Origin: UBA2136 sp963974105
GTDB lineage: Bacteria > Pseudomonadota > Alphaproteobacteria > UBA2136
Reading direction: 5' to 3'
Length of the DNA stretch: 64,000 bases
Assembly (NCBI GenBank): GCA_963974105.1
Contig: CAXBBG010000002.1
Location: 186,001 to 250,000 of the forward strand
Made by a program: the position numbers and the translations under genes. Each line of letters starts with the position of its first letter. The first letter of the stretch is position 1. Of this stretch, positions 42,372-49,987 are shown piece by piece. The notes beneath the pieces were generated by a model. The model searched no databases, had not been told where the DNA came from, and saw only the letters and a program-made list of their open reading frames with translations.

Positions 42372-44138
42372 ATGCTCGATATTGTTGAACCAGGACAAGA
42401 TAAAAATCGCCGTGTTATAGGTATAGACCTTGGCACCACTTATTCTTTGGTGGCGACATCTAAAAACGGTAACGTCACATTTTTTAACGATAAAAATGAC
42501 AAAAGCGCCGTACCTTCCGCTGTTTATTACGACGCAAAAGGGAATGCCGTTGTCGGCACAAAAGCCCAAGAGCGTTTAGTAGAAGGTGCGAGTGATGTAT
42601 TCTATTCTATGAAACGTTTACTGGGTAAAGCCAGTGGCGATGTGGGCGATTTTCAAATTCATGTACCCTTTGAATTAACCACAACTGAAGGTATGGTCTA
42701 CGCTTGTGCAGGTGCTTTTAAAAAAACACCGATAGAAGTAAGCGCCGATATTTTAGCTGCTTTAAAAAAACGTGCCGAAGAACAAATGGGCGGTGCTGTT
42801 TATGACGCCGTTATAACTGTGCCAGCTTATTTTAACGAAGCCCAACGCCAAGCCACAAAAGACGCCGCTAAAATTGCAGGTTTAAATGTTTTAAGGCTTA
42901 TAAGTGAACCCACAGCCGCAGCACTTGCTTATGGTTTAGACAGCAAATCTAAGGGCACATTTTTAATTTACGACTTTGGTGGTGGTACGTTTGATGTTTC
43001 GTTACTAAAGTTAACAGACGGTGTTTTCCGTGTGATGGCCACAGGTGGTGACACCTACTTAGGTGGTGACGATATCGATAAAGCCATTGCAACCCACTGC
43101 GCTATTTCTATGATAGAAGCCCGTGCTCTTAAGGAAGAAATGTGTAACGGCAAAGAAAATTCAAAACTTTCAATCGAAGAAATGAACACTCTTGCCACAC
43201 CGTTTATTCAGCGCACAATTGACATTTGTGAAGGTGTACTCGAAGACGCAGACATAGACGAAGACAATATTGATGGTATTGTTCTGGTGGGTGGTAGCAC
43301 TCGTATGCCTTTGGTTTATGAGATGATTGAAAAACATTTTGGCATGACGCCTGAAAACGGCATCAATCCCGATAAGGTTGTAGCACACGGTGCGGCCCTT
43401 CAAGCGGAAGCCTTAACAGGCGGTAACCGCGACGCTATGTTGTTGCTTGATGTTACACCGCTTTCATTGGGTCTTGAAACGGTTGGAGGCTTGGTTGAAA
43501 AAGTCATATACCGCAATACGCCAATCCCAATTACGAAAGCGCAAACTTTTACCACGTTTAAAGATGGTCAAAATGCTATGGATATTCACGTACTTCAAGG
43601 TGAACGTGAAACCGTAAATGATTGCCGCTCTCTTGCAAAGTTTAGACTTAAAGGTATTCCTGCTATGGCTGCAGGTGTAGCGCGTATTCAGGTTATTTTT
43701 GCGCTCGACGCCGACGGTATGCTGAGCGTGCAAGCCAAAGAAGAAAGCACAGGTGTGCAACAAAGCATTGACGTTGTGCCTTCTTATGGTCTCAGCCAAG
43801 AAGAAGTTTTAGAAATGCTTAAAAGTTCTATGACAAATGCCAAGGCAGATGTTGAATTGCGTCAACTTAATGAAAGTAAGTTAGAACTTGAACGTGTGAT
43901 AGATGCTTGTGCGTCAGCCCTTAAATTAGACGGCGCGTTGCTCGTAGAAGATGCTAAGTCAAGCTTGCAAAATGCATTAGATGAAGGGCGTAAAGGTCTT
44001 GATTTAACAGACAAAGACGATGTAGAAGACACGATGCACGCTTTAGAAAAAGCCTTTCAAACCTTTAGCGAAGACCGTGTGAACCGTGCCTTACGTCAAG
44101 CTATTGTTGGCCAAAACATTAACGAAGAGAAGAAGTAA
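42372..44138 (+). CDS. hscA: Hsp70-type chaperone HscA
   Basis: This specialised Hsp70 binds the LPPVK loop of IscU and drives cluster release by ATP hydrolysis. The 588-residue protein has GIDLGTTYSLVATS, the phosphate loops YFNEAQRQATKDAA and LIYDFGGGTFDVSLL, VGGSTRMPLV, and the substrate domain with DVTPLSLGLETVGG. It is shorter than DnaK (about 640) and lacks the EEVD-type tail, typical for HscA. It begins 4 bases after hscB and overlaps fdx at its stop. Confidence 0.96.
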   Translation: MLDIVEPGQDKNRRVIGIDLGTTYSLVATSKNGNVTFFNDKNDKSAVPSAVYYDAKGNAVVGTKAQERLVEGASDVFYSMKRLLGKASGDVGDFQIHVPFELTTTEGMVYACAGAFKKTPIEVSADILAALKKRAEEQMGGAVYDAVITVPAYFNEAQRQATKDAAKIAGLNVLRLISEPTAAALAYGLDSKSKGTFLIYDFGGGTFDVSLLKLTDGVFRVMATGGDTYLGGDDIDKAIATHCAISMIEARALKEEMCNGKENSKLSIEEMNTLATPFIQRTIDICEGVLEDADIDEDNIDGIVLVGGSTRMPLVYEMIEKHFGMTPENGINPDKVVAHGAALQAEALTGGNRDAMLLLDVTPLSLGLETVGGLVEKVIYRNTPIPITKAQTFTTFKDGQNAMDIHVLQGERETVNDCRSLAKFRLKGIPAMAAGVARIQVIFALDADGMLSVQAKEESTGVQQSIDVVPSYGLSQEEVLEMLKSSMTNAKADVELRQLNESKLELERVIDACASALKLDGALLVEDAKSSLQNALDEGRKGLDLTDKDDVEDTMHALEKAFQTFSEDRVNRALRQAIVGQNINEEKK

Positions 44139-44491
44139 TGACCGAAAAAGTATATGTAAATTTTCTGCTATCAAACGGCGAAACTGTAAAAGTGGAAGCA
44201 AATGTAGGCGAAGACCTTTTAACCATTGCACACCATAATAAAATTGCCCTTGAAGGTGCGTGTGAAGGAAGCCTTGCTTGCTCTACTTGCCATGTGGTGG
44301 TTGACCCTAAATGGTTTTCAGGGCTAGAAGAAGCCTGCGATGAAGAAGAAGATATGCTGGATTATGCTTTTGGCTTAACAGCGACTTCACGCCTTGGTTG
44401 TCAAATTATTATGACAAAAGAACTCGATGGTATTGAAGTGAAAGTACCAGCAGAAACACGTAACATGCAGTTGGAGAAATTGATAAAATGA
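44138..44491 (+). CDS. fdx: ISC-type [2Fe-2S] ferredoxin
   Basis: This adrenodoxin-type ferredoxin probably supplies electrons during cluster assembly. The 117-residue protein has the four cluster cysteines C42, C48, C51 and C88 (ACEGSLACSTCHVVV ... LGCQI), the acidic EEEDMLDYAFGLT helix and TSRLGCQIIMTKELDG. Start and stop overlap hscA (shared A) and iscX (ATGA-type), so translation is coupled. Confidence 0.96.
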   Translation: MTEKVYVNFLLSNGETVKVEANVGEDLLTIAHHNKIALEGACEGSLACSTCHVVVDPKWFSGLEEACDEEEDMLDYAFGLTATSRLGCQIIMTKELDGIEVKVPAETRNMQLEKLIK

Positions 44492-44682
44492 AGTGGGGCG
44501 ACGTTTACGACATTGCAATAGAACTTTGTGACACACACGAAGGGGTTGACCCTTTAACCGTACGCTTTACAGACCTACGTGCATGGGTATTGGCTTTGCC
44601 AGATTTTAACGATGATCCTGCACATTGTGGTGAAAAAATTCTTGAAGCCATTCAGCAAGCATGGATTGAAGAACTTGAATAA
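44488..44682 (+). CDS. iscX: Fe-S assembly protein IscX
   Basis: IscX is a small acidic protein of 64 residues that binds IscS and tunes its activity, and may bind iron. The sequence shows the family features WGDVYDIAIEL, VRFTDLRAWVLALPDF and EKILEAIQQAWIEE. It overlaps fdx by 4 bases and is the last gene before the operon terminator. Confidence 0.94.
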   Translation: MKWGDVYDIAIELCDTHEGVDPLTVRFTDLRAWVLALPDFNDDPAHCGEKILEAIQQAWIEELE

Positions 44683-44710
44683 AAATATTTAAATTATAAG
44701 CATTAAAAAT

Positions 44711-44737
44711 AAAAGCCATCCTAAGGGGTGGTTTTTT
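44711..44737 (+). terminator. Terminator of the isc operon
   Basis: The stem AAAGCCATCC/GGGTGGTTT includes G-U pairs, with a short loop followed by a T-tract. Confidence 0.78.
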
Positions 44738-44836
44738 GTGCATACTTGCTTTCGTTGGTTGTTTCATATATAAAGTTTACATATTTATATTATTTAATAC
44801 CTTTACTTTTTTTATATCATAACTGGAGGTCATATT

Positions 44837-44962
44837 ATGTCCTTTCTAGATGAGCTTAAAAGCAAAAAGCCTTTATCTTATAAAAATGAAATTATCATTA
44901 TAGCTGTTTACTTATCGGTGGTTTTCATTCCTGGAATTACTATTCCTTTATTGTTTTGCTGA
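44837..44962 (+). CDS. Very small membrane protein, 41 aa
   Basis: This short gene encodes an N-terminal charged part (MSFLDELKSKKPLSYKNE) and one transmembrane helix starting IIIIAVYLSVVFIPG. GGAGG lies 7 bases before the ATG, and the GGAGG-CATATT-ATGTCC module is almost the same as at the 147-aa membrane protein gene at 33276. The family is unknown. It is followed 22 bases later by the 132-aa gene and could act with it. Confidence 0.6.
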   Translation: MSFLDELKSKKPLSYKNEIIIIAVYLSVVFIPGITIPLLFC

Positions 44963-44984
44963 ATACCGTAAAAGGGTAAACATC

Positions 44985-45383
44985 ATGAATGTATATACAG
45001 AGCTTATTAAAAAATTAGTTTTGGATGTGTGCCTGCAGCATCATGCAAAACTGCTTCATAAAAAATATGCCAAATTAAAGGATGAAGATGATCACCCGCT
45101 ATTTGGTTTATGTTACTACGCAAGCGAAGCTTATTTTCATCTATTAAAAGGAAGTGATATAGGCATAAAAGGTGCTTATAAGCGTTTTACATGGCGTGGT
45201 GAAAGTATTACCCATTGGGTTGTTAAAATGCCAGATGGCGTTGTGGTAGATATTACCAATGCGCAATTTTGTGGTGAAATTACATTTGATTACAGCACTT
45301 TTAAAGGCTGTGGTTTTCAACAAATAAGTGGCAGCGCTCGGTTTATTATAAACGAGGTTGAAAAACGTTTAATACTTGTATAG
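44985..45383 (+). CDS. Hypothetical protein, 132 aa, possible Cys-His-Asp fold
   Basis: I do not recognise this protein with confidence. It has a Cys near residue 42 in LCYYASEAYFHLLKG, a His in ITHWVVKM and an Asp in GVVVDITNAQF. The order Cys-helix, His-strand, Asp-strand is that of papain/transglutaminase-like folds and recalls some phage-encoded proteins. Activity cannot be claimed from this alone. It has no signal peptide and sits with the 41-aa membrane protein between two terminators. Confidence 0.6.
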   Translation: MNVYTELIKKLVLDVCLQHHAKLLHKKYAKLKDEDDHPLFGLCYYASEAYFHLLKGSDIGIKGAYKRFTWRGESITHWVVKMPDGVVVDITNAQFCGEITFDYSTFKGCGFQQISGSARFIINEVEKRLILV

Positions 45384-45408
45384 CGATATTAAAAAACACC
45401 AGAAATGG

Positions 45409-45437
45409 TAAAAAGGGTGCCCTTGGGTGCCTTTTTT
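45409..45437 (+). terminator. Terminator after the 132-aa gene
   Basis: The stem AAAGGGTGCCC/GGGTGCCTTT includes G-U pairs, with a TT loop and T-tract. Confidence 0.78.
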
Positions 45438-45484
45438 GTTTTATACCCCTTGAATTATATATTTATTAGCCTTATACAAGGGGT

Positions 45485-46666
45485 ATGAGCATTTTAGAAA
45501 AAATTAAATTACGCCCTCTTGTTGAAGGCAAGGCCCCAAAAGACACAACCGTTGTTGTGGCGATGAGTGGTGGCGTGGATTCGTCTGTATGTACTGCACT
45601 TTTGCATAAGCTTGGATATAACGTGATAGGTATCACCCTGCAACTGTGGGACTATACACCTGCTTCAGAAGCGGCATCGGGCGAGAATAAAAAATTTGGA
45701 ACATGTTGCGCCCTTGATGACGTTTATGACGCGCGCCGTGTATGTCAAACCATTGGTGTGCCGCATTACGTATTAAATTACGAAAGCGAATTCAAAGAAG
45801 CCGTGGTCGATGACTTTGTTGAAACTTACCTAGCAGGTGCAACGCCTATTCCTTGTGTGCGTTGTAATCAGCGCATAAAGTTTGACAGCTTTATGGACAA
45901 AGCCAAAGAACTTGGTGCGGATATTTTGGTGACAGGACATTATATTCGTAAAGACCACGACGGCGATGGTAAAGCTATTTTGCGCCGTGGGCTTGACCGC
46001 AAAAAAGACCAAAGCTATTTCTTGTTTACAACCACACAAGAGCAGCTTGATTTTAGTGATTTCCCTCTTGGGCAGCTTACGAAAGACGAAACGCGTGAAC
46101 TTGCAGAAGAACTAGGCCTGCATGTGGCTGGTAAAAAAGATAGTCAAGATATTTGCTTTGTACCAGGTGGTGACTACCGTAAGGTTGTTCGTAAATATGC
46201 GCCCGATGCTGTTAAAGGCGGTAACTTGGTAAGTGAAGCAGGGGAAGTTTTAGGGCAGCATGATGGTATTTTAGGTTACACAGTCGGGCAGCGTAAAGGT
46301 TTAGGCGGTGGTTTTGGTGTACCCATGTATGTGGTGGAAATTCGCGCGAATACGCGTGAAGTTGTGCTAGGGCCAAAGGAAAGCTTGGCTAAATCAACCT
46401 TTACAGTAAAAGAACTTGACTGGGTTGACCGTGCCATAGCCATTGACGGTAAGCAAGTGATAGCGCAAGTACGCTATGCACATGAAGGCAACGAAGCTAT
46501 TATTAAAGACTTAGGTGAGGGACGTGTGGAAGTGACAATGCTTTCGCCTGCTTATCAAATTTCGCCTGGGCAAGCGGCCGTATTTTACGACGGTGACCGA
46601 ATGCTTGGTGGCGGATGGATAGAAGTACCTGAATCGGCTAAAATAAAAGTACAAATAGAAATGTAA
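45485..46666 (+). CDS. mnmA: tRNA 2-thiouridine(34) synthase MnmA
   Basis: MnmA thiolates the wobble uridine of tRNA-Lys, -Glu and -Gln using ATP and sulfur derived from IscS. The 393-residue protein has the PP-loop VVAMSGGVDSSV, the catalytic Cys in PCVRCNQRIKFD and a second one in SQDICFVP, DQSYFLF, and the C-terminal GYTVGQRKGLGGG beta-barrel. It starts at an ATG following GGGGT. It lies close to the isc operon, whose IscS supplies its sulfur; the tRNA-Lys(UUU) in this window is a substrate. Confidence 0.96.
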   Translation: MSILEKIKLRPLVEGKAPKDTTVVVAMSGGVDSSVCTALLHKLGYNVIGITLQLWDYTPASEAASGENKKFGTCCALDDVYDARRVCQTIGVPHYVLNYESEFKEAVVDDFVETYLAGATPIPCVRCNQRIKFDSFMDKAKELGADILVTGHYIRKDHDGDGKAILRRGLDRKKDQSYFLFTTTQEQLDFSDFPLGQLTKDETRELAEELGLHVAGKKDSQDICFVPGGDYRKVVRKYAPDAVKGGNLVSEAGEVLGQHDGILGYTVGQRKGLGGGFGVPMYVVEIRANTREVVLGPKESLAKSTFTVKELDWVDRAIAIDGKQVIAQVRYAHEGNEAIIKDLGEGRVEVTMLSPAYQISPGQAAVFYDGDRMLGGGWIEVPESAKIKVQIEM

Positions 46667-46697
46667 TTTTAAAAGTTAATTGATATATTTATATTTT

Positions 46698-46729
46698 AAA
46701 GCAAGTCCTTAATGGGGCTTGTTTTTTTA
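46698..46729 (+). terminator. Terminator after mnmA
   Basis: The stem CAAGTCC/GGGGCTTG (one G-U pair) has a short loop followed by seven T residues. Confidence 0.8.
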
Positions 46730-46835
46730 TATAAGGAATGGTATTTGTATACCATATACATTTATATGAAACACAGTACGAAATTGTACATTCTTTTTTA
46801 AGGCATTTCGCCTACACACTTTGGAGGACATAAAT

Positions 46836-47270
46836 ATGTCCAAGCAATTACAAACTGACTTGCAAAAAACTGTGGCACAATATCATGCAGCTTTAGGGCT
46901 GTTTGCGTTGGCTTTAACTTTACTTATAGTGGGTAAAATGTTTTGGTCAACAACAATCATTGTTCAATATATGTTCTTAGATGGTTTTGTGATGGTATCT
47001 GTCATTTTATTGGCTTTTAGAGTTTTAAAAAGAGACAAGCTAGAAGTTCAGCATATAAATGAACATAAGCAAGCCTTGAAAAGTTTGAAAATGCATTTAC
47101 AAGAAAATTATTTGGTCTTGATGATGCACCCAAGTATGGACCGTCAACGTATGCCTAAAATAACCCGCAATATATTTTTGCAAGGCTATGAAAGCGACGA
47201 TAAGGCTGTGGTACAAGCAAAAACGTTAGAAATTAAAAAGATTTATAATGAACTGAATATAAACACATAA
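46836..47270 (+). CDS. Hypothetical membrane protein, 144 aa
   Basis: This unrecognised protein has two adjacent transmembrane helices (residues about 19-37 and 43-62) followed by a long, charged, helical cytoplasmic part of about 80 residues. GGAGG is 8 bases before the ATG, in the same GGAGG-CATA-ATGTCC module seen at 33276 and 44837. It lies 10 bases before the next gene of similar topology, so the two may form one complex. Confidence 0.65.
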   Translation: MSKQLQTDLQKTVAQYHAALGLFALALTLLIVGKMFWSTTIIVQYMFLDGFVMVSVILLAFRVLKRDKLEVQHINEHKQALKSLKMHLQENYLVLMMHPSMDRQRMPKITRNIFLQGYESDDKAVVQAKTLEIKKIYNELNINT

Positions 47271-47280
47271 GGTGGTTGAT

Positions 47281-47733
47281 ATGAAATCTCAAATTAAAGT
47301 AAACATGCTTTTTTGGCGATTGATTTTTATACCGTTACTTGGCTGTTTACTGGCTGGGCTTTATTATCAAGAGCACATTATAACAGTCCTTGCTTGTATA
47401 GGATTTGTTTTTTATGGCTTGGGTGTTTGGAACCAATTAAACTTGTCAGGTCAAAGGCAGAAGCGCTTAGTTGATGAGCAAAATAAATGCATGGCGCTGA
47501 AGAAAAAAATATCGGCTTTAACGAAAGAAGTATGCGCGTTACATACACCAAAGCTGTTTTTCGATAACATTGAGCCCAATTTTTTTGATAATGTTTCTGC
47601 ATCAAGCGATAGCCGTTTTTTACGTAAGCAGTATAACAAGCTATTTGACCTAAACAACAAACTAAATGACCTTGAAGTACGTAAAAATGCGCTGAATGAC
47701 CGCCCTAAGCAAGGGCGTCGTAATGCTTCTTAG
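47281..47733 (+). CDS. Hypothetical membrane protein with coiled-coil tail, 150 aa
   Basis: This protein has two transmembrane helices (residues about 9-29 and 32-51) followed by a charged helical, probably coiled-coil region (LVDEQNKCMALKKKISALTK ... NNKLNDLEVRKNALND). The topology matches that of the upstream 144-aa protein, though the sequences look unrelated. AAGGTGG precedes the ATG at 47281. The function is unknown. Confidence 0.65.
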   Translation: MKSQIKVNMLFWRLIFIPLLGCLLAGLYYQEHIITVLACIGFVFYGLGVWNQLNLSGQRQKRLVDEQNKCMALKKKISALTKEVCALHTPKLFFDNIEPNFFDNVSASSDSRFLRKQYNKLFDLNNKLNDLEVRKNALNDRPKQGRRNAS

Positions 47734-47749
47734 TGACAGGCTCTCGAAC

Positions 47750-47780
47750 AAAAAAACCTCCCTTTTGGGAGGCTTTTTTA
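47750..47780. terminator. Bidirectional terminator between the small membrane proteins and pgk
   Basis: The stem CCTCCC/GGGAGG has a TTTT loop with A and T tracts on either side. Confidence 0.88.
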
Positions 47781-47791
47781 TGCGATAATGT

Positions 47792-48961
47792 TTATTTATA
47801 TAAAGCTTCAATAGCAGGTAAAGGCACACCTTCTATAAACTGTAAAAGTGAACCGCCGCCCGTAGAAATATAGTCTACTTTTTCAGTAATACCACATAGG
47901 GCTGCAGCATGAATGCTGTCACCACCACCAATAACCGTAAAGGCTTTTGTGTCACCTACGGCTTTTGCTGTTGCACGGGTGCCGGCATCAAACGGCGGCA
48001 CTTCAAAAACACCTGCGGGGCCATTCCATAAAACAGTGCCGGCGTCTTTGATAATTTCAGCCCACACATTTGCTGTGTTCTTACCAATATCAAAAGCCTG
48101 ATGCTCAGGATTGATGCTGTTGATACCAGGGTTTTCACATTTGGTATCACGCTCTAATTTTACAGCTGTTTTAACGTCAGATGGCAAAATAATTTTGCAG
48201 TTATGCGCGCTGGCAATTTGAATAATATTTAACGCTTCGTCTAACATATCTTCTTCAAAACGGCTTTTGCCAATTTCTACATTCATGGCTTTTAAAAATG
48301 TGTTCGACATCGCTCCGCCAATAAGTAATGTATCAGCTTTTTTAGCAAGCGCTTTTAAAGCACCAAGCTTTGTAGAAACTTTAGCACCGCCGGTAATAAC
48401 TACAAATGGTTTTTGTGGGTTGCTTAAAATTTCATGAAGCGTTTTAAGCTCGTGCTCTAGTAAAAATCCAGCGCACTTTTCTTTGCTGAATTTTGCAACG
48501 CCATAGGTTGAAGCATGCTTGCGGTGAGCCGTGGCAAAGGCGTCGTTTACGTAAATGTCGCATAGGCTTGCCAACTCTTTTGCAAAGGCTTCATCGTTTG
48601 TTTTTTCACCAGCATTAAAACGGGTGTTTTCTAAAAGTAAAATAGAAGATTTTGATAGTTCTTTAATGGCTACTTGCACTTTTTTGCCAACGCATTCGTC
48701 AATAAATGTAACAGGCTTTTTAAGTAATGACGTAAGGCGTTCAGCCACAGGCTGTAAGCTTTGTTCAGCATTTCCAAGGTGGCTCATTAAAACAATTTTT
48801 GCACCGGCCTTTGAAAGGTAAGTAATTGTTTTTAAATGAGCTTTAATGCGTGTATCTTCTTTTATTTCGCCTTTGCTAGTCATGGGCACATTAAAGTCGA
48901 CACGCACAAGGACGGTTTTACCGCCCAAGTTCATATCATCTAATGTTTTAAATTTTTGCAT
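47792..48961 (-). CDS. pgk: Phosphoglycerate kinase
   Basis: Pgk interconverts 1,3-bisphosphoglycerate + ADP and 3-phosphoglycerate + ATP. The 389-residue protein has the substrate motif VRVDFNVPM, MSHLGNAEQS, NDAFATAHRKHAS, the GGAKVSTK hinge region, LWNGPAGVFE and the ATP-binding IGGGDSIHAA with STGGGSLLQFIEG. It is the last gene of the tkt-gap-pgk unit; its start overlaps the gap stop by one base. Confidence 0.97.
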   Translation of the reverse strand: MQKFKTLDDMNLGGKTVLVRVDFNVPMTSKGEIKEDTRIKAHLKTITYLSKAGAKIVLMSHLGNAEQSLQPVAERLTSLLKKPVTFIDECVGKKVQVAIKELSKSSILLLENTRFNAGEKTNDEAFAKELASLCDIYVNDAFATAHRKHASTYGVAKFSKEKCAGFLLEHELKTLHEILSNPQKPFVVITGGAKVSTKLGALKALAKKADTLLIGGAMSNTFLKAMNVEIGKSRFEEDMLDEALNIIQIASAHNCKIILPSDVKTAVKLERDTKCENPGINSINPEHQAFDIGKNTANVWAEIIKDAGTVLWNGPAGVFEVPPFDAGTRATAKAVGDTKAFTVIGGGDSIHAAALCGITEKVDYISTGGGSLLQFIEGVPLPAIEALYK

Positions 48962-49968
48962 TATAGTTTCCCTAGGTATGATGCTGTGTCGAGCATGCGG
49001 TTAGAAAAGCCCCATTCATTGTCATACCATGAAAGGATTTTAACCATTTTACCACCTTCCATAACACGGGTCTGTGTGGCATCAAAAATGCTTGAATGTG
49101 GGTTGTGGTTCATGTCGATAGAAACCAGAGGTTCGTCATTATAAGCCAAAATACCTTTAAGGAAGCCTTCTGAAGCAAGTTTAATTGCTGCGTTAATTTC
49201 GTCTACTGATGTTGGGCGCTTTGGTGTAAAGGTTAAGTCCACAACGCTGACGTTTGGTGTTGGGACACGAATAGCAAAACCATCAAGTTTGCCTGCAAGT
49301 TCTGGCAATACCAAGCCCACAGCTTTTGCAGCACCTGTTGATGTTGGTATCATAGAAAGTGCAGCGGCACGGGCACGGCGCAGGTCGCTATGTGCCACAT
49401 CAAGTACAGGTTGGTCGCCTGTGTAAGCATGAATGGTTGTCATTAAACCTTGTTCAATGCCGATTATATCGTTTAAAACTTTAGCCACAGGTGCAAGGCA
49501 GTTTGTCGTGCATGACGCATTTGAAATAACGTTATGTTCATTTGTAAGAGTTTGGTGGTTTACACCGTAAACAACGGTGTTATCTACTTCTTTACCTGGT
49601 GCTGAAACAATAACTTTTTTAGCACCCGCTGTTATGTGCATTGATGCTTTTTCTTTAGAAAGGAATAATCCTGTACATTCTAAAACGATATCAATGTTTA
49701 GTTTTCCCCAAGGCAATGCTTCTGGATTGCGTTCTGCAAAGACCAGAATTTCTTTTCCGTTAACGGTCATAGTATTACCATTTAAAGAAACGTCACCGTT
49801 AAAAGGACCGTGTACTGAATCGTATTTAAAAAGGTGTTTGCTTGTTTCAACAGGGGCAAGGTCGTTAATGGCTACAATTTCGATGCCTTCTTTTTTGTTT
49901 TCAAAGTAAGCACGCAGCACGTTACGCCCAATGCGCCCAAATCCGTTAATTGCAATTCTTGTTGTCAT
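48961..49968 (-). CDS. gap: Glyceraldehyde-3-phosphate dehydrogenase
   Basis: This 335-residue type I GAPDH has the NAD motif AINGFGRIGRNVLRA, the catalytic C153 in SNASCTTNCLAP, TTIHAYTGDQ, RAAALSMIPTSTGAAKA and WYDNEWGFSNRM. The NAD-selecting Asp (NDL at residues 35-37) favours NAD over NADP. It lies 19 bases after transketolase, in the same direction. Confidence 0.97.
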   Translation of the reverse strand: MTTRIAINGFGRIGRNVLRAYFENKKEGIEIVAINDLAPVETSKHLFKYDSVHGPFNGDVSLNGNTMTVNGKEILVFAERNPEALPWGKLNIDIVLECTGLFLSKEKASMHITAGAKKVIVSAPGKEVDNTVVYGVNHQTLTNEHNVISNASCTTNCLAPVAKVLNDIIGIEQGLMTTIHAYTGDQPVLDVAHSDLRRARAAALSMIPTSTGAAKAVGLVLPELAGKLDGFAIRVPTPNVSVVDLTFTPKRPTSVDEINAAIKLASEGFLKGILAYNDEPLVSIDMNHNPHSSIFDATQTRVMEGGKMVKILSWYDNEWGFSNRMLDTASYLGKL

Positions 49969-49987
49969 TATAGGTTCCTTTTATTTT

